NCBI GenBank assembly: GCA_963210315.1
Contig: OY723277.1
Span: forward strand, 1,798,001-1,862,000
DNA length: 64,000 bases
Reading direction: 5' to 3'
Source: Rhynchopus euleeides
Taxonomy: Eukaryota > Euglenozoa > Diplonemea > Diplonemida > Diplonemidae
Position numbers and translations under genes: made by a program. How positions within the stretch are numbered: the first letter of the stretch is position 1; every line of letters begins with the position of its first letter. This document shows positions 42,103 to 53,533 of the stretch, in pieces. The notes beneath the pieces are model-generated. The model was not told the origin of the DNA, made no database searches, and saw only the letters and a list, made by a program, of their open reading frames with translations.

Positions 42103-44130
42103 CATACATTGGGCGTTATTCCGTTACCAGTAACGGTAATAACGTTATTTTTGCGTTATTTTTTGACCCCAAAAAAGGCAGCATTTCCCGGTGAATCTGA
42201 CCCGAAACTCGGGTCCCTACCCCCCCTAAAAGAATTTTCTTGGGTAAAATATCACTCCAGGGGGCCACTCCGTGATGTCAAAAAATTGGAAAACGTTTTC
42301 TCCTAAAATAACGCGTTATTTTTCCGTTATTTTCATGAAAACTTGCGTTATTCGGACAATTTTGCGGGCGGATGGTGTAGTTTTTGGTGGAGATGGCTCC
42401 AGAATACCCCCCTGGGACCATTTTTTGGATAATAACGCACGGACATGTCGAGTTTCGTGAAAAAATCATGTTTTTTGGCTTTTTCAAGGCAAATACTGCA
42501 GAAACCCCTGCAACCTTGCAGCATCCAATGTTCCTGGAGTGAAATTTGGAGTGAAAATCACTCCAAAATCACTCAGTGTGGACGCAGAAGTGAATCCTTC
42601 AGGAATACACCCGCACACCTCACATTGGCGGTGTATAAACCACCTGATATTTTTACTCGTTACGAGCGACGAAGTAGCGCGAAGTAGCGACGTGCCCATT
42701 TTTTCCCGGTCCGTTCTAAAATAGTTACGTTCCAAAAGTCCGTTACTGGTGCTGTCAAAGACGCTTCGCACAATATACGCACGAACTACCCAAAGTACGC
42801 TCGGGCTACGCACGAAGTACGCAGGAACTACACAATTTGAACTTTCTTGCACCCCCCAGTCATTATTTGCACGCACTCCAGGTCCCATATTTGCACCAGT
42901 GCAAATATGAGACCTGGAGTGCAAATATGAGGAATTTCCGAGTTCGTCGTGATGTGCAAAACATGACTGGGTTGTGCAAGAAACCATCATCTGCACCCCG
43001 TATCGGCCTCAATTGCACCCTCGTGCAGGTAAAAAAAGGCCTCGGGCCTCCGGCCCTCGGACCGTTTTTTAATTACGCACACGACCTTCGCGCGGAAAGT
43101 GTCATTCAGCCCTGCCAAACGTGCTCTACACACCACCCCCTTCATCAGGCAAGTGGGTTTGTAAGGGTGTGTGGAAGCGTCAACGCTCGGGTGCAGGAAA
43201 TTTACATTTTGGTCGCAAATGGCGTTACACATGCACTATGCACAACGTGTGCACGATTTCGGCAGAACTACGCACAACCAACGCAATTTGGACCTTTCAA
43301 CAACACCATTCACGGTACTTCGATTTTGGGTGGGAAAGATGGGGCAAGGAAGTGGCAAAAACTGCGAAGAAGGTCGAAAATTTTCACATTTTCATCAGAA
43401 ACCATATTCAACGGATTCCAATTTTCGGGTGAAATCAAGCAGGTTGGCACAATGGCTCATGTTCACCCAAAAATGCACCTACCAAACCTCTTTTGCTTGA
43501 TTTTTGGGACGGCATGGGTGATCCAGAGGCCAAAAATCACGATTTTTTCACCAATTCCTTCGACAACGGACAGTTCCAGACCACAAGGACCACATTTTGG
43601 GGTCAGAATTTTCTCGGTCAAAAAATTCGAAAAATCTGAAATCTCTCGGAATTTTGAGCATTTTTTGAGATTGGCATGCCCATTTTAGACCCTTTGCGTG
43701 GCTCTAAACCCAAAAATTTGCTCGAAAATGGCCTCAAATAGCCTAAAACAGCCCATTCTGGCCACCCCGAAAAAAAAATTCGAAAAGGGTCCCCCTATAG
43801 AAGTTGCCCAAAAATACCGAAAATAACGCGGTATTACCGGTAATAACGGTAATAACGTTACCGATAACGTTATTACCGTTACTGATAACGGTATTACCGT
43901 TACCGATAACGGTAATAACGGTAATAACGTTACCGATAACGTTATTACCGTTCCTGATAACGGTAATAACGGTATTACCGTTATCGATAACGGTATAACG
44001 CGGAAAAATAACGTTACCGATTTTCGGATAACGTTATTCGGCCGTTCTGGAACGTTATTAACGGTAAGTTATTTTACCGAAAAAATAACGGTATTACCGT
44101 TACTGGTAACGCAATAACGCCCGATGTATG
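42103..44130. mobile_element. B1: 2.0 kb element with 6-bp target duplication
   Basis: A 2028-bp element. The ends start CATACATTGGGCGTTATT (left) and CATACATCGGGCGTTATT (right, inverted), continuing into CGTTACCAGTAACGG. ATATAT flanks both sides (42097-42102, 44131-44136). Copy B2 is flanked by GTTATA on both sides, so a 6-bp duplication is supported twice. The right 280 bp (43826-44110) are an array of GGTAATAACG/CGTTATTACC words. No protein with recognisable domains; the longest frame is 283 codons (42837-43688) without motifs. Superfamily not assigned. Confidence 0.85.
43826..44110. repeat. array of GGTAATAACG words in B1
   Basis: Direct and inverted copies of GGTAATAACG, ACCGATAACG and CGTTATTACC packed with little spacer. 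It is duplicated in B2 at about 54930-55214 almost without change. Confidence 0.85.
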
Positions 44131-44420
44131 ATATATGGACCATATTGTGAAAGGAGATTTACAGTATTGCCATATATTGTTACAATCTTGCAATATATGG
44201 ACCATTTTGTGAAAATATTGCCATATATGGGCCATATTGTGAAATGAGAATTACAGTTTTGCCATATATTGTTACAATATTGCAATATATTGTGCATTAT
44301 TGCAACATGTAAAACCCCATACATTTTACATTTTGGTCCATATATTTACCATATTTTGACAATATGTTAGACCATTTTGCAAAATGGTGTCACTGCAATA
44401 ATAAAACAAGAAGAATATAT

Positions 44421-45418
44421 GGTGCCCCTGATTTACCCCTTTTTCACTACGCACAAACTACGCAATCTGGGGGGGGGGTCTCGCTTTTTGGTCCCCCCCC
44501 CAGTTTTTTTTGGTCCCCCTTTCTGTGTGGCTACTGAGACAGGACTGGAGGCACTGCGCTGACCGAGCAAAAAATTATTGCCAGAACTCACTATACACCG
44601 TACGAAAGAACGCACGACATGTGGGGCGGGACTCCAGAAACACCTGGGCAAGGTTGCCCCATGCCCAGAAACACCTGAGAAGGAAGTGAGTTCCAGGAGC
44701 CGCGTAGAACACCCTCGAGATTGTGAATGATGATACGATCACAGCCTTCAGGGCGCTGCGAGGTGCCACCCTGAAGGTGGCCCTTGACATCAAGGAGAGC
44801 GTCGGCCGAGGGGTCGACGAAAAGCTGAAGAAGGCGCTACTGGCACTGGATCCCGCGGGGTATACGGAGGTCACCGCCACACAGGCAACCTCCGCTGACA
44901 ACGTCCAGGAGACGTTATCCGAGGGGATCACAACGGCACTAGAGATCTGTGTCACGGGATCCAGGCGCCCACTCTCCCTCGACGGTCTGGGGATTGTTGT
45001 TGGGTATGGTGTCGTTTCCTGCAGCTGCAAAAAAGCGTAGCAACTGTGCTTCCTTCTTCCTTAATGATGCGTTGACGCTTCCACCCGGAGGAGCTGAAGC
45101 AGGCACCGCTTAATGATGCGTTGATGCTTCCACCCGACGAGCTGAAGCAGGCACCGCGCCAAAGGGCACCCCCAAAGAGACCTGCAAAGACTGCGTCGAA
45201 ACCCGCACCGAAGGCTGCCAGCGCTGCAGCACCTGAAGAACCTGCAGCACCTGCAGCACCTGAAGCGCCTGCACCCTCACTGACCCCGGAACAGCAAGAA
45301 CTCCTTGAGTTTGGGGTCCCGGCATAGAGACAGAGAATGGCTGAGTAAATCAAAAAATGAGACCCCCCCCCCTTTTCACTACGCACAAACTACGCAATAT
45401 GGGGTCGTCAGGGGCACC
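44421..45418. mobile_element. E: 1.0 kb element with 7-bp target duplication and coding fragments
   Basis: Ends GGTGCCCCTGA and its complement TCAGGGGCACC, flanked by AATATAT on both sides (44414-44420, 45419-45425). Just inside both ends the phrase CACTACGCACAAACTACGC occurs in the same orientation (44447-44465, 45377-45395), which is odd for a TIR element. The interior has two coding-like stretches (44723-45040, 45121-45327) and a tandem duplication of about 49 bp (45061-45109 / 45110-45157). Confidence 0.7.
44723..45040 (+). pseudogene. coding-like fragment inside E
   Basis: About 105 codons with protein-like composition (AFRALRGATLKVALDIKES, LLALDPAGYTEVTATQATS) but no good ATG start or known motif. 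Likely a captured or decayed gene piece. The second stretch, 45121-45327, reads Lys/Ala/Pro-rich (PKRPAKTASKPAPKAAS), like the tail of a chromatin or accessory protein. Confidence 0.35.
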
Positions 45419-46047
45419 AATATATCCAATATAAAACCCATATTTCAATACTGACAATATATTTGTATAACCATGTATAGCCAACATAGCAGATGAGAAC
45501 CCGCATACCTTTTCAGCCCCTGCCCCACTATCCCCCAGCACCTGCCCCAGGCAGTGTAACAGAACAAACACAACATGCAACCCCCCCCCCCCCCTCACAA
45601 ACGAACACGGTGGGATCTTGTAAATTTTACATGTATAACTACAAGTATATACATGTATTATACATGTATAATACTTGCATGTCAACTATTATACATGTAT
45701 AATACATGTACACGGTGGACTCCAGCGGCCCTAGCGGGAGTCTGGGAGCGGGAGTCTGAGCGGGTGTCAAAGACTCCCGCTAGCGGGAGTCCAGACTCCC
45801 GCTAGCGGGAGTCTATACTCCCGCTAGGGGGAGTCTGACTCCCCCTAGCGGGAGTCTTTTCACCTATTTTCATCCATTTTTCCCATGATATAGTTACAGT
45901 CTACTGGCGTGGGGGGTAAAATCATGGTGGAAGAGGGATGGGGAGGGGCTTGTTTTGCTTCTGTCAGTTTCCCCGGACTCTGGACTACCTACCTATCCTC
46001 CTGGTAGCGGCTACACCTGCGGAGGTGAGCGGTTAGAATTTGAGGTG

Positions 46048-47853
46048 TCAAAGTGCGGCCATCGCCTGTCGTAGTTGTGTTACACCTTGGGCAAGACAAG
46101 CCATCCTGCAGGCCTCATCTTCTTCGTCAGAACTGTCATCCCCCTCCTGCTGTGCGCGTTGGTCAAGCGTGCTCAAAGTCGCCTCGGATGACACGAATGG
46201 TGTGAAAGTCGCCCCCAGCGGGATTGGCATTTTGCACAAGCAGAGCGATAATTTGCGGTGTCCTTCGGGGAACCGGAACAGGAAGTAGGGCGCGCTGATG
46301 GGTTCAACGAAGTCCTGTGTGTTGCAGTGCACAAACCCCTTCTGCAGCTGTGTCAACTGTGTGCAAAGAACATACACAGCCAATCTATGAGCGTGTCGGG
46401 TGTGCAGACACGGACACAGGATGACTTCTCTATACCCGAGGATCCCGTCCTGCGACAGGTGCGCAACCTTCCAAGGCATGCCCGATGCGCGCCGCTTCTC
46501 TTCTGCCATCGCAAGATCTCTCTCGTAAGTTGCGGAGCTGGCGATTGTAACGGCATCTTTCTTGCGATGTCCGTTCTCTGCTTCTTCAAATTCGTCGTTG
46601 TTCTGCAGAGGCACTGCATCTTCTGGAGCCCACCAATGATGGAGACTGTGTACGTAGGCATTGCGCGTTGATCCCTTTTCGGCATGCTCCATCAACCAGT
46701 GAAATATATGCCCTGAGATCCGAGCACGCAAGAAGGGAATCCGGGCTGACTCATCCTTGCATCCCCAGAAGCGCCAGGGGATGTCTGCATACCGGAAATG
46801 CATGAGGTCTGCAAGGGAGACAAAGAGGTAGCGGAACAAGCCCTTGTAGGTGTGTCCTGTGACAGGCAAGCACGACCTTCCGGAACTGAGCACCTGTCCC
46901 ATGCTGCGACACATTCAGTGCAAGGTTTGTACAGGTCTTGTCGAATATTTTTTTGTTGTCTCATCCAGCAGGGGTGGAGCTTGAAATATGGGGTTGCGGG
47001 CTGGATCGGGTCAGATCGGGTCAGCCAATTTTTTCTTATGGGTTCCCCCCCGGTTCGTCTCAGAGATCAGTGCTCGGGCCCAGCCTCCCGCGAGGTACCG
47101 GAACCGATATGCAGCCCCGGACGCGCAAGGACTTGGTTACAAGACAAACACATGCCGTAGGGGGGGTCTGGGAGGCGGAGCTCCCAGCCGCCGGAGGCCA
47201 CGGTAGTGAACATCTGTGACTTGCGGGCGTACGGATTCTGTGTGAGTTGGCTGCGTCCTCCTGAGGATACTGAGATTCCCTGACGTAAAGGGCTTGGGTA
47301 CAAGACAGGCACATGCCACAGGGGGGTCTGGGGGGCGGAGCCCCCCAGCCACCGGAGGCCACGGTAGTAAACGTCTGTTGCACGGTACGGGTTGGGCAGC
47401 TTCATTTGTCCTCTATTGTGACTGTTTGAGGCCTGTGCTCATGTCGCTGGGGTCACTTTGCTCACGAAACGCCTCCTGGTCACCTTGAGGCCCCAAGGCG
47501 AGGAGCCAACTTTTCCGGTTTCCCGAAACTCTTTATTTTTTTTTCTTTTTACCCCTGACCTGATTTTTTGTGAGGGCCTGCAGAAAATCAGGTCAGCTGA
47601 CCCGAAAAAACCCCCAAGCTCCACCCCTGTCATCCAGTACCCTGATCAGCCGCATGGCGAGCCCCTTGCAGTCATGGAGTGCTGGGGTGACGTAGCGGGC
47701 ATTGGGAAGCACACCTGCCAAGAGGGAGGGGTAGCCAGCCTCTTTCATCTCAGAGAGAGTCAGGTGCGGGTATCGATGCACCTGTTGATACCAGCGTTCT
47801 TCTGGGATGTCGCACAGTGAGCATCGGTGCCCTCGCCCCCCGCATCGCCTCAT
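46048..47853 (-). pseudogene. A2 ORF1 remnant
   Basis: Nearly identical to the A1 transposase over its C-terminal two-thirds, but with small deletions causing frameshifts (near 46112 in the acidic region and near 46850-46873), a 661-bp hAT-type insertion (46969-47629) and loss of the N-terminal part. The C-terminal zinc motif is out of frame. Non-functional. Confidence 0.85.
46969..47629. mobile_element. hAT-type element inserted in A2 ORF1
   Basis: A 661-bp element. Ends CAGGGGTGGAGCTTG and the exact complement CAAGCTCCACCCCTG, flanked by TCATCCAG on both sides (46961-46968, 47630-47637). The empty site is present in A1, which proves the boundaries. Contains two GCCTCCGGCGG hairpin modules (47161-47217, 47321-47379). 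Ends and 8-bp duplication are classic hAT. No transposase. Confidence 0.95.
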
Positions 47854-48118
47854 TGTTGCCCACTGCTGATCTATACTCCCGCTAGCGGGAGTTGGACTCC
47901 CCCTAGTTGAGACTCCCGAAAAGGGTTAAACCCGGTAGTGGTACCCTACCCCCGCTGGAGTCCACCGTGCAAGGCCGGATCAGCCCACGGGTGGGTTTGA
48001 GGAAGAAATCTGGGGGGGCAAATTTTGCTGCGACTTCCGGTTTCACCCGGCCGAACTCCAGCATCTATCCAGACCCACGGTGCCAAGCCGTTCGCCCGTG
48101 TCGCGATCATTCGCGGCT

Positions 48119-48499
48119 TCAGGCTGCCCCCGACGACACGTTTGTATCCTGCACCTTGCCATACTTCGCCTCCACCTTGTATATGACGGAGAGCGCCCTC
48201 CTTCCGCATCGTTGCGACTTCCCTGACAGCGAACTTATCCATGTCAGGGAAGACATGGCGATGATTGCGTTGGCCACCTGGGTGCTGTGCTGGTGGAGCT
48301 CCTTGCTCAACACCGTTGCTAGGAGCCTTCTAATGGATCCCAGTGTCAGCACACTGCCCCCTTTTTTAACAGGGAAGGCCGTGCAAAAATCATGCACAAT
48401 GTTCGTCGCCTCCGCAGCCTCGGGACTCTCTGCGCTCTTCTTCTTCTTAATCGACTTTGCCGCCGGCTTCGCTGCCGGCTTCGTTGTCGTCTTCCCCAT
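48119..48499 (-). pseudogene. A2 ORF2 remnant
   Basis: The N-terminal 125 codons resemble A1 ORF2 (MGKTTTKPAAKPAAKS...), then the homology ends in unrelated sequence. From 48310 to the right end similarity to A1 is very high. From 48125 to 48310 it is clearly lower, with many substitutions, suggesting recombination between two subfamilies. Confidence 0.75.
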
Positions 48500-48773
48500 T
48501 TTTGTGAATCAGGTCTGCGAGCTGGGATGGGTGGAAACGTCCGTTTCGTTTGGTGTGGCTGTACTTCAGTGACGAGTGCCACATTGCATAGGTATCATGG
48601 GAAAAATGAGTGAAAATAGGTGAAAAGACTCCCGCTAGGGGGAGTCAGACTCCCCCTAGCGGGAGTATAGACTCCCGCTAGCGGGAGTCTATACTCCCGC
48701 TAGCGGGAGTTGGACTCCCCCTAGTTGAGACTCCCGAAAAGGGTTACCCTACCCCCGCTGGAGTCCACCGTGT

Positions 48774-49427
48774 ATATGCCTGAAATATACATGTAAAATA
48801 CATGTATATCAAGTAAAAATACAAGTATAATACTTGCATGTCAACTATTATACTTGTATTTTTACTTGATATACATGTATTTTACATGTATATTTCAGGC
48901 ATTTACATGTATTTTACATGTATAATACTTGTCATGCAAGTATTATACATGTAAAATACTTGCATGACAAGTAAAATACTTGCATGCAAGTAAAATACAT
49001 GTATTTTACTTGCATGCAAGTATTTTACTTGTCATGCAAGTATTATACATGTATTTTACTTGTCATGCAAGTATTTTACATGTATAATACTTGCATGACA
49101 AGTATTATACATGTAAAATACATGTAAATGCCTGAAATATACATGTAAAATACATGTATATCAAGTAAAAATACATGTATAATAGTTGACATGCAAGTAT
49201 TATACTTGTATTTTTACTTGATATACATGTATTTTACATGTATATTTCAGGCATATACATGTATTATACATGTATAATAGTTGACATGCAAGTATTATAC
49301 TTGTATTTTTACTTGATATACATGTATTTTACATGTATATTTCAGGCATATACATGTATTATACATGTATAATAGTTGACATGCAAGTATTATACATGTA
49401 TAATACATGTATATACTTGTAGTTATA
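48774..49427. repeat. hierarchical palindrome array of element G
   Basis: About 650 bp built from a few self-complementary words (TACATGTA, TACTTGCATGCAAGTA, and TACTTGTCATGCAAGTA with its complement) separated by AAA/TTT/TA. Words are nested in longer palindromes: arms of about 50 bp meet near 48840, arms of about 80 bp meet near 49015, and a further palindrome spans about 49132-49254. Two additional partial copies follow to 49400. Strong cruciform potential; no coding content. Confidence 0.85.
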
Positions 49428-51034
49428 CATACATTGGGCGTTATTCCGTTACCAGTAACGGTAATAACGTTATTTTTGCGTTATTTTTTGACCCCAAAAA
49501 AGGCAGCATTTCCCGGTGAATCTGACCCGAAACTCGGGTCCCTACCCCCCCTAAAAGAATTTTTTTGGGTAAAATATCACTCCAGGGGGCCACTCCGTGA
49601 TGTCAAAAAATTGGAAAACGTTTTCTCCTAAAATAACGCGTTATTTTTCCGTTATTTTCATGAAAACTTGCGTTATTCGGACAATTTTGCGGGCGGATGG
49701 TGTAGTTTTTGGTGGAGATGGCTCCAGAATACCCCCCTGGGACCATTTTTTGGATAATAACGCACGGACATGTCGAGTTTCGTGAAAAAATCATGTTTTT
49801 TGGCTTTTTCAAGGCAAATACTGCAGAAACCCCTGCAACCTTGCAGCATCCAATGTTCCTGGAGTGAAATTTGGAGTGAAAATCACTCCAAAATCACTCA
49901 GTGTGGACGCAGAAGTGAATCCTTCAGGAATACACCCGCACACCTCACATTGGCGGTGTATAAACCACCTGATATTTTTACTCGTTACGAGCGACGAAGT
50001 AGCGCGAAGTAGCGACGTGCCCATTTTTTCCCGGTCCGTTCTAAAATAGTTACGTTCCAAAAGTCCGTTACTGGTGCTGTCAAAGACGCTTCGCACAATA
50101 TACGCACGAACTACCCAAAGTACGCTCGGGCTACGCACGAAGTACGCAGGAACTACACAATTTGAACTTTCTTGCACCCCCCAGTCATTATTTGCACGCA
50201 CTCCAGGTCCCATATTTGCACCAGTGCAAATATGAGACCTGGAGTGCAAATATGAGGAATTTCCGAGTTCGTCGTGATGTGCAAAACATGACTGGGTTGT
50301 GCAAGAAACCATCATCTGCACCCCGTATCGGCCTCAATTGCACCCTCGTGCAGGTAAAAAAAGGCCTCGGGCCTCCGGCCCTCGGACCGTTTTTTAATTA
50401 CGCACACGACCTTCGCGCGGAAAGTGTCATTCAGCCCTGCCAAACGTGCTCTACACACCACCCCCTTCATCAGGCAAGTGGGTTTGTAAGGGTGTGTGGA
50501 AGCGTCAACGCTCGGGTGCAGGAAATTTACATTTTGGTCGCAAATGGCGTTACACATGCACTATGCACAACGTGTGCACGATTTCGGCAGAACTACGCAC
50601 AACCAACGCAATTTGGACCTTTCAACAACACCATTCACGGTACTTCGATTTTGGGTGGGAAAGATGGGGCAAGGAAGTGGCAAAAACTGCGAAGAAGGTC
50701 GAAAATTTTCACATTTTCATCAGAAACCATATTCAACGGATTCCAATTTTCGGGTGAAATCAAGCAGGTTGGCACAATGGCTCATGTTCACCCAAAAATG
50801 CACCTACCAAACCTCTTTTGCTTGATTTTTGGGACGGCATGGGTGATCCAGAGGCCAAAAATCACGATTTTTTCACCAATTCCTTCGACAACGGACAGTT
50901 CCAGACCACAAGGACCACATTTTGGGGTCAGAATTTTCTCGGTCAAAAAATTCGAAAAATCTGAAATCTCTCGGAATTTTGAGCATTTTTTGAGATTGGC
51001 ATGCCCATTTTAGACCCTTTGCGTGGCTCTAAAC

Positions 51035-53525
51035 CAGGTGTGGCTCTATTTTGGGGGTATTTTGGCCGATTTTCGAAATCCTATTTTGGTTTTTTTGCAC
51101 TTTTTTTGGGTGCTTTTTTGCACGATTTCTGTGCCTCAGACACTTTTTTTTAGGAGAGGGGGCCCGGTGCCTGCGCGCGTCCTGTCGTACTGTGGCTGCT
51201 TGGTGGGGCTAGCGCAGCAGGTTCTACTTTTGCTTCTACGGGCTCTTAGCACTGTAACATGAACTACACGAACAACAAAGCTCTAGGGCAAACAAACCGC
51301 GCACTGGCCGGGGTTGAGCTGCGTGGGGCTCCTCAGACACAGATTTTGGTGTGATTTTTGCGCTATTTTGATTCACTCTGCCTGACCGATGCATACGATT
51401 CGAAAAAATGGCGAAAAAATCAAGGTCCTGGGTAAGACGTTAAACTGCCTGGGGGGGCCGTCCCCGGACCATGACGGGTGCCTGCACCAGGAGTCTAGCA
51501 CGGCCGTGGTCCAGGGCATGACCGAAAACTGCTTGGGTACCGAGGCTCCCCAGACCAGGAAGGGTGGAGACACCTGGAGTCTAAATAGTCACACCACGTC
51601 AGGCCAGACCTTCGCATTGCACTCCGCGAAGACTGCCACACAGCCGCGGGGCAGGTGTGCAGCCTGTGGAAAACCTCGTACAGAAAAGGGTCGGCGACCG
51701 CCCGCCCCCAGTCTGAGAGGCATCAGCCGAATCTCGGTGGAGGCGGGCACAAAACAAAAGGGAGAGTCGTCACTGTGCATATCAGCACGGTCCCGCCCTC
51801 TGTGCCAGACCAACACACCACCAAAGGAAAAGAGGAAGAGGCGACGTAAGGCAATGCCTCCGAGCGGCCAGGAGAACACGAAATAGCGACCCCCTCAACG
51901 GGGAATGCTACGAGCACGGCCAAAAATCGTTCAAAATCGTTCAAAATCGCTATCAACAACGGTGAACGAATGGAGGTAGATGGGGAAGTGGAAGGACACA
52001 GCACGCCCTCCCACTGCTCGCCACCTGTACACTACCTCTCTGTTCAAGGCGGTCAGTGCCTATTGGTGCTGCACACAAATCACTGCTGCATCCCAGGGCG
52101 CCTTCCCTTGTGAGAATAGCGAAACCTCTGCGGTTGCAGTTTGGTGGTTGAGGCCGGCGGTGGTGACATCACTTTGGTGACTGTGATTCCTTCCCCCTGA
52201 GCTCGACCAGATCCAGGTCGACCTGGTGCTGTGTGGCTCCTGGTGTGGTATCTCCTTGCTTCCTCGCACACATACACGTGGTTCCTCGCCACGGATGCCC
52301 ACCAAGTCGAACCCGAAACATGATCACGGGCCCACGACGACCCTTTCGAGATGTCATGGCCGCAAGCCCACAAACCCGATCGCATTCGCAAGGTGGTTCG
52401 TCTCTTAGAGATCAGTGCTCGGGCCCAGCCGAGGGTGCTGGAACCGATATGCCACAGCCCCGTACGCGCAAGGACTTGGCTCCAAGACCAGGCACAAGCC
52501 ACAGGGGGGTCTGGGGGGCGGAGCCCCCCAGCCGCCGGAGGCCACGGTAGCGAACGTCTGTTGGCCTGGCTCCATAGTCGCATACGCTCAAGTACAACAC
52601 AACTGACAGATAGCGGCTATAATCATAGCACAGGTCGCATGGGGGGGTCTGGGGGGCGGAGCCCCCCAGCCGCCGGAGGCCACGGTAGTGAACATCTGTT
52701 GGTTTGAGCTCGAGAGCAAGCCTCTCACACCACCGCCCTCCGACCCCCCTCTCCACCCCCAGGTGCAAAAATTTTTTGCATCCGGAAAATGTGTTCTTTT
52801 GAATGTTTGAGCACATCCAAGACCGGGAACATAAAATTTTTCTGCCAATACCAAGTAGGGTCACAATCAGGGTTTTCGCTAATCTTCCAGGGGGGGTCAG
52901 ACCCAGGAAGATTTCTACTCTTCCACCCACCCCGCCCAGTATTTCCCCCTCCAGGGAACAGTGCTCGTGCTGACCTCTGGGCGTCGGAGGAACACCAAAA
53001 TTGGGGTTTGGGGTCACTTTTCCCCCCCCAACAGGCACACGGACACATGATTCAACACATCAGCATGGGCTCTCGCCTCTTTAAGATGTGACGCCGCGAT
53101 GCGCTCAGGCCTTGGCAACTGACAGGTACATGCCACAGGGGGGTCTGGGGGGCGGAGCCCCCCAGCCGCCGGAGGCCACGGTAGTGAACATCTGTTCTTG
53201 TGCGTATCCCATGCACGGGATTGGAAGCCGTGCTAAATACCAGTCGGATTCGGTCCAGAAGTCACCGTTGGGCCGCCAAAAAGCCCCCCAAAAAAAACAA
53301 GAAAAAAATCTGGCGACCAGATTTTTTTTTGTTTTTTCCCCCAGGAAGATATCTTCCTGGGATTTTCCAGACTTTTTATTTTTTTTGAAGATTTTCACCC
53401 CAAATCTTCCAAGCGAAAACACTGGTCACAATAAAATCCAAAAGAAAAAAGTGCAAAAAAATAGTGCAAAAAAATATTTTTTCCCCAAATTCCTATTTTC
53501 ATTCCGTGAAATAGATACACGCCTG
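51035..53525. mobile_element. hATa: 2.5 kb hAT-type element
   Basis: Left end CAGGTGTGGCTCTATTT, right end (inverted) CAGGCGTGTATCTATTT, flanked by CTCTAAAC (51027-51034, 53526-53533). Carries three GCCTCCGGCGG hairpin modules (52503-52560, 52641-52699, 53138-53193) and a retroposon (51144-51330). No intact transposase. An open frame at 51389-51886 has Cys and basic residues (GRCAACGKP, KEKRKRRRK) but no secure identity. Confidence 0.75.
51144..51330 (-). mobile_element. short poly(A) retroposon, copy 1
   Basis: 187 bp, reading on the minus strand and ending in A8, flanked by the 10-bp direct repeat CCTCAGACAC (51134-51143, 51331-51340). The 3' 39 bp before the A-tail are identical to the fragment at 54748-54786. 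A terminal A-run plus a variable-length direct repeat points to target-primed reverse transcription, as for a SINE. No clear tRNA A/B box was recognised, so the parent RNA is unknown. Confidence 0.65.
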
Positions 53526-53533
53526 CTCTAAAC

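Larger units (their letters stand above)
42034..45482. mobile_element. F: AT-rich element split by two nested insertions
   Basis: The outer sequences 42034-42102 and 45426-45482 form imperfect inverted ends (CATGGTTAT..AAATATATTGTC and its complement). The intervening AT-rich sequence (44131-44420) repeats CCATATATTG and TATGGACCATATT words. It is interrupted by B1 and E, each with its own target duplication. The target duplication of F itself could not be identified, so the ends are approximate. Confidence 0.5.
45711..48772 (-). mobile_element. A2: rearranged second copy of element A
   Basis: Termini CACGGTGGACTCCAGC/complement with TA duplications (45709-45710, 48773-48774). Compared with A1: ORF1 is frameshifted and broken; a hAT-type element is inserted; the sequence jumps at about 47869 from mid-ORF1 into the right subterminal array and a complete internal right terminus (ending 47969). 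About 155 bp of unrelated sequence follows, then the 5' part of ORF2 and the true right end. It is a composite of a deleted copy and a second partial copy. Confidence 0.85.

Noticed and set aside
42837..43688. 283-codon frame in B1, repeated in B2
   Set aside because: Conserved only because the two B copies are nearly identical; no domain, poor codon character, and no credible ATG context.
48774..49427. CRISPR-like repeat array
   Set aside because: Repeats are nested palindromes without unique spacers, and the setting is eukaryotic; it is a transposon subterminal array.
51389..51886. PiggyBac-like C-terminal zinc domain
   Set aside because: Cys spacing does not match and no TTAA duplication is present; composition alone is insufficient.
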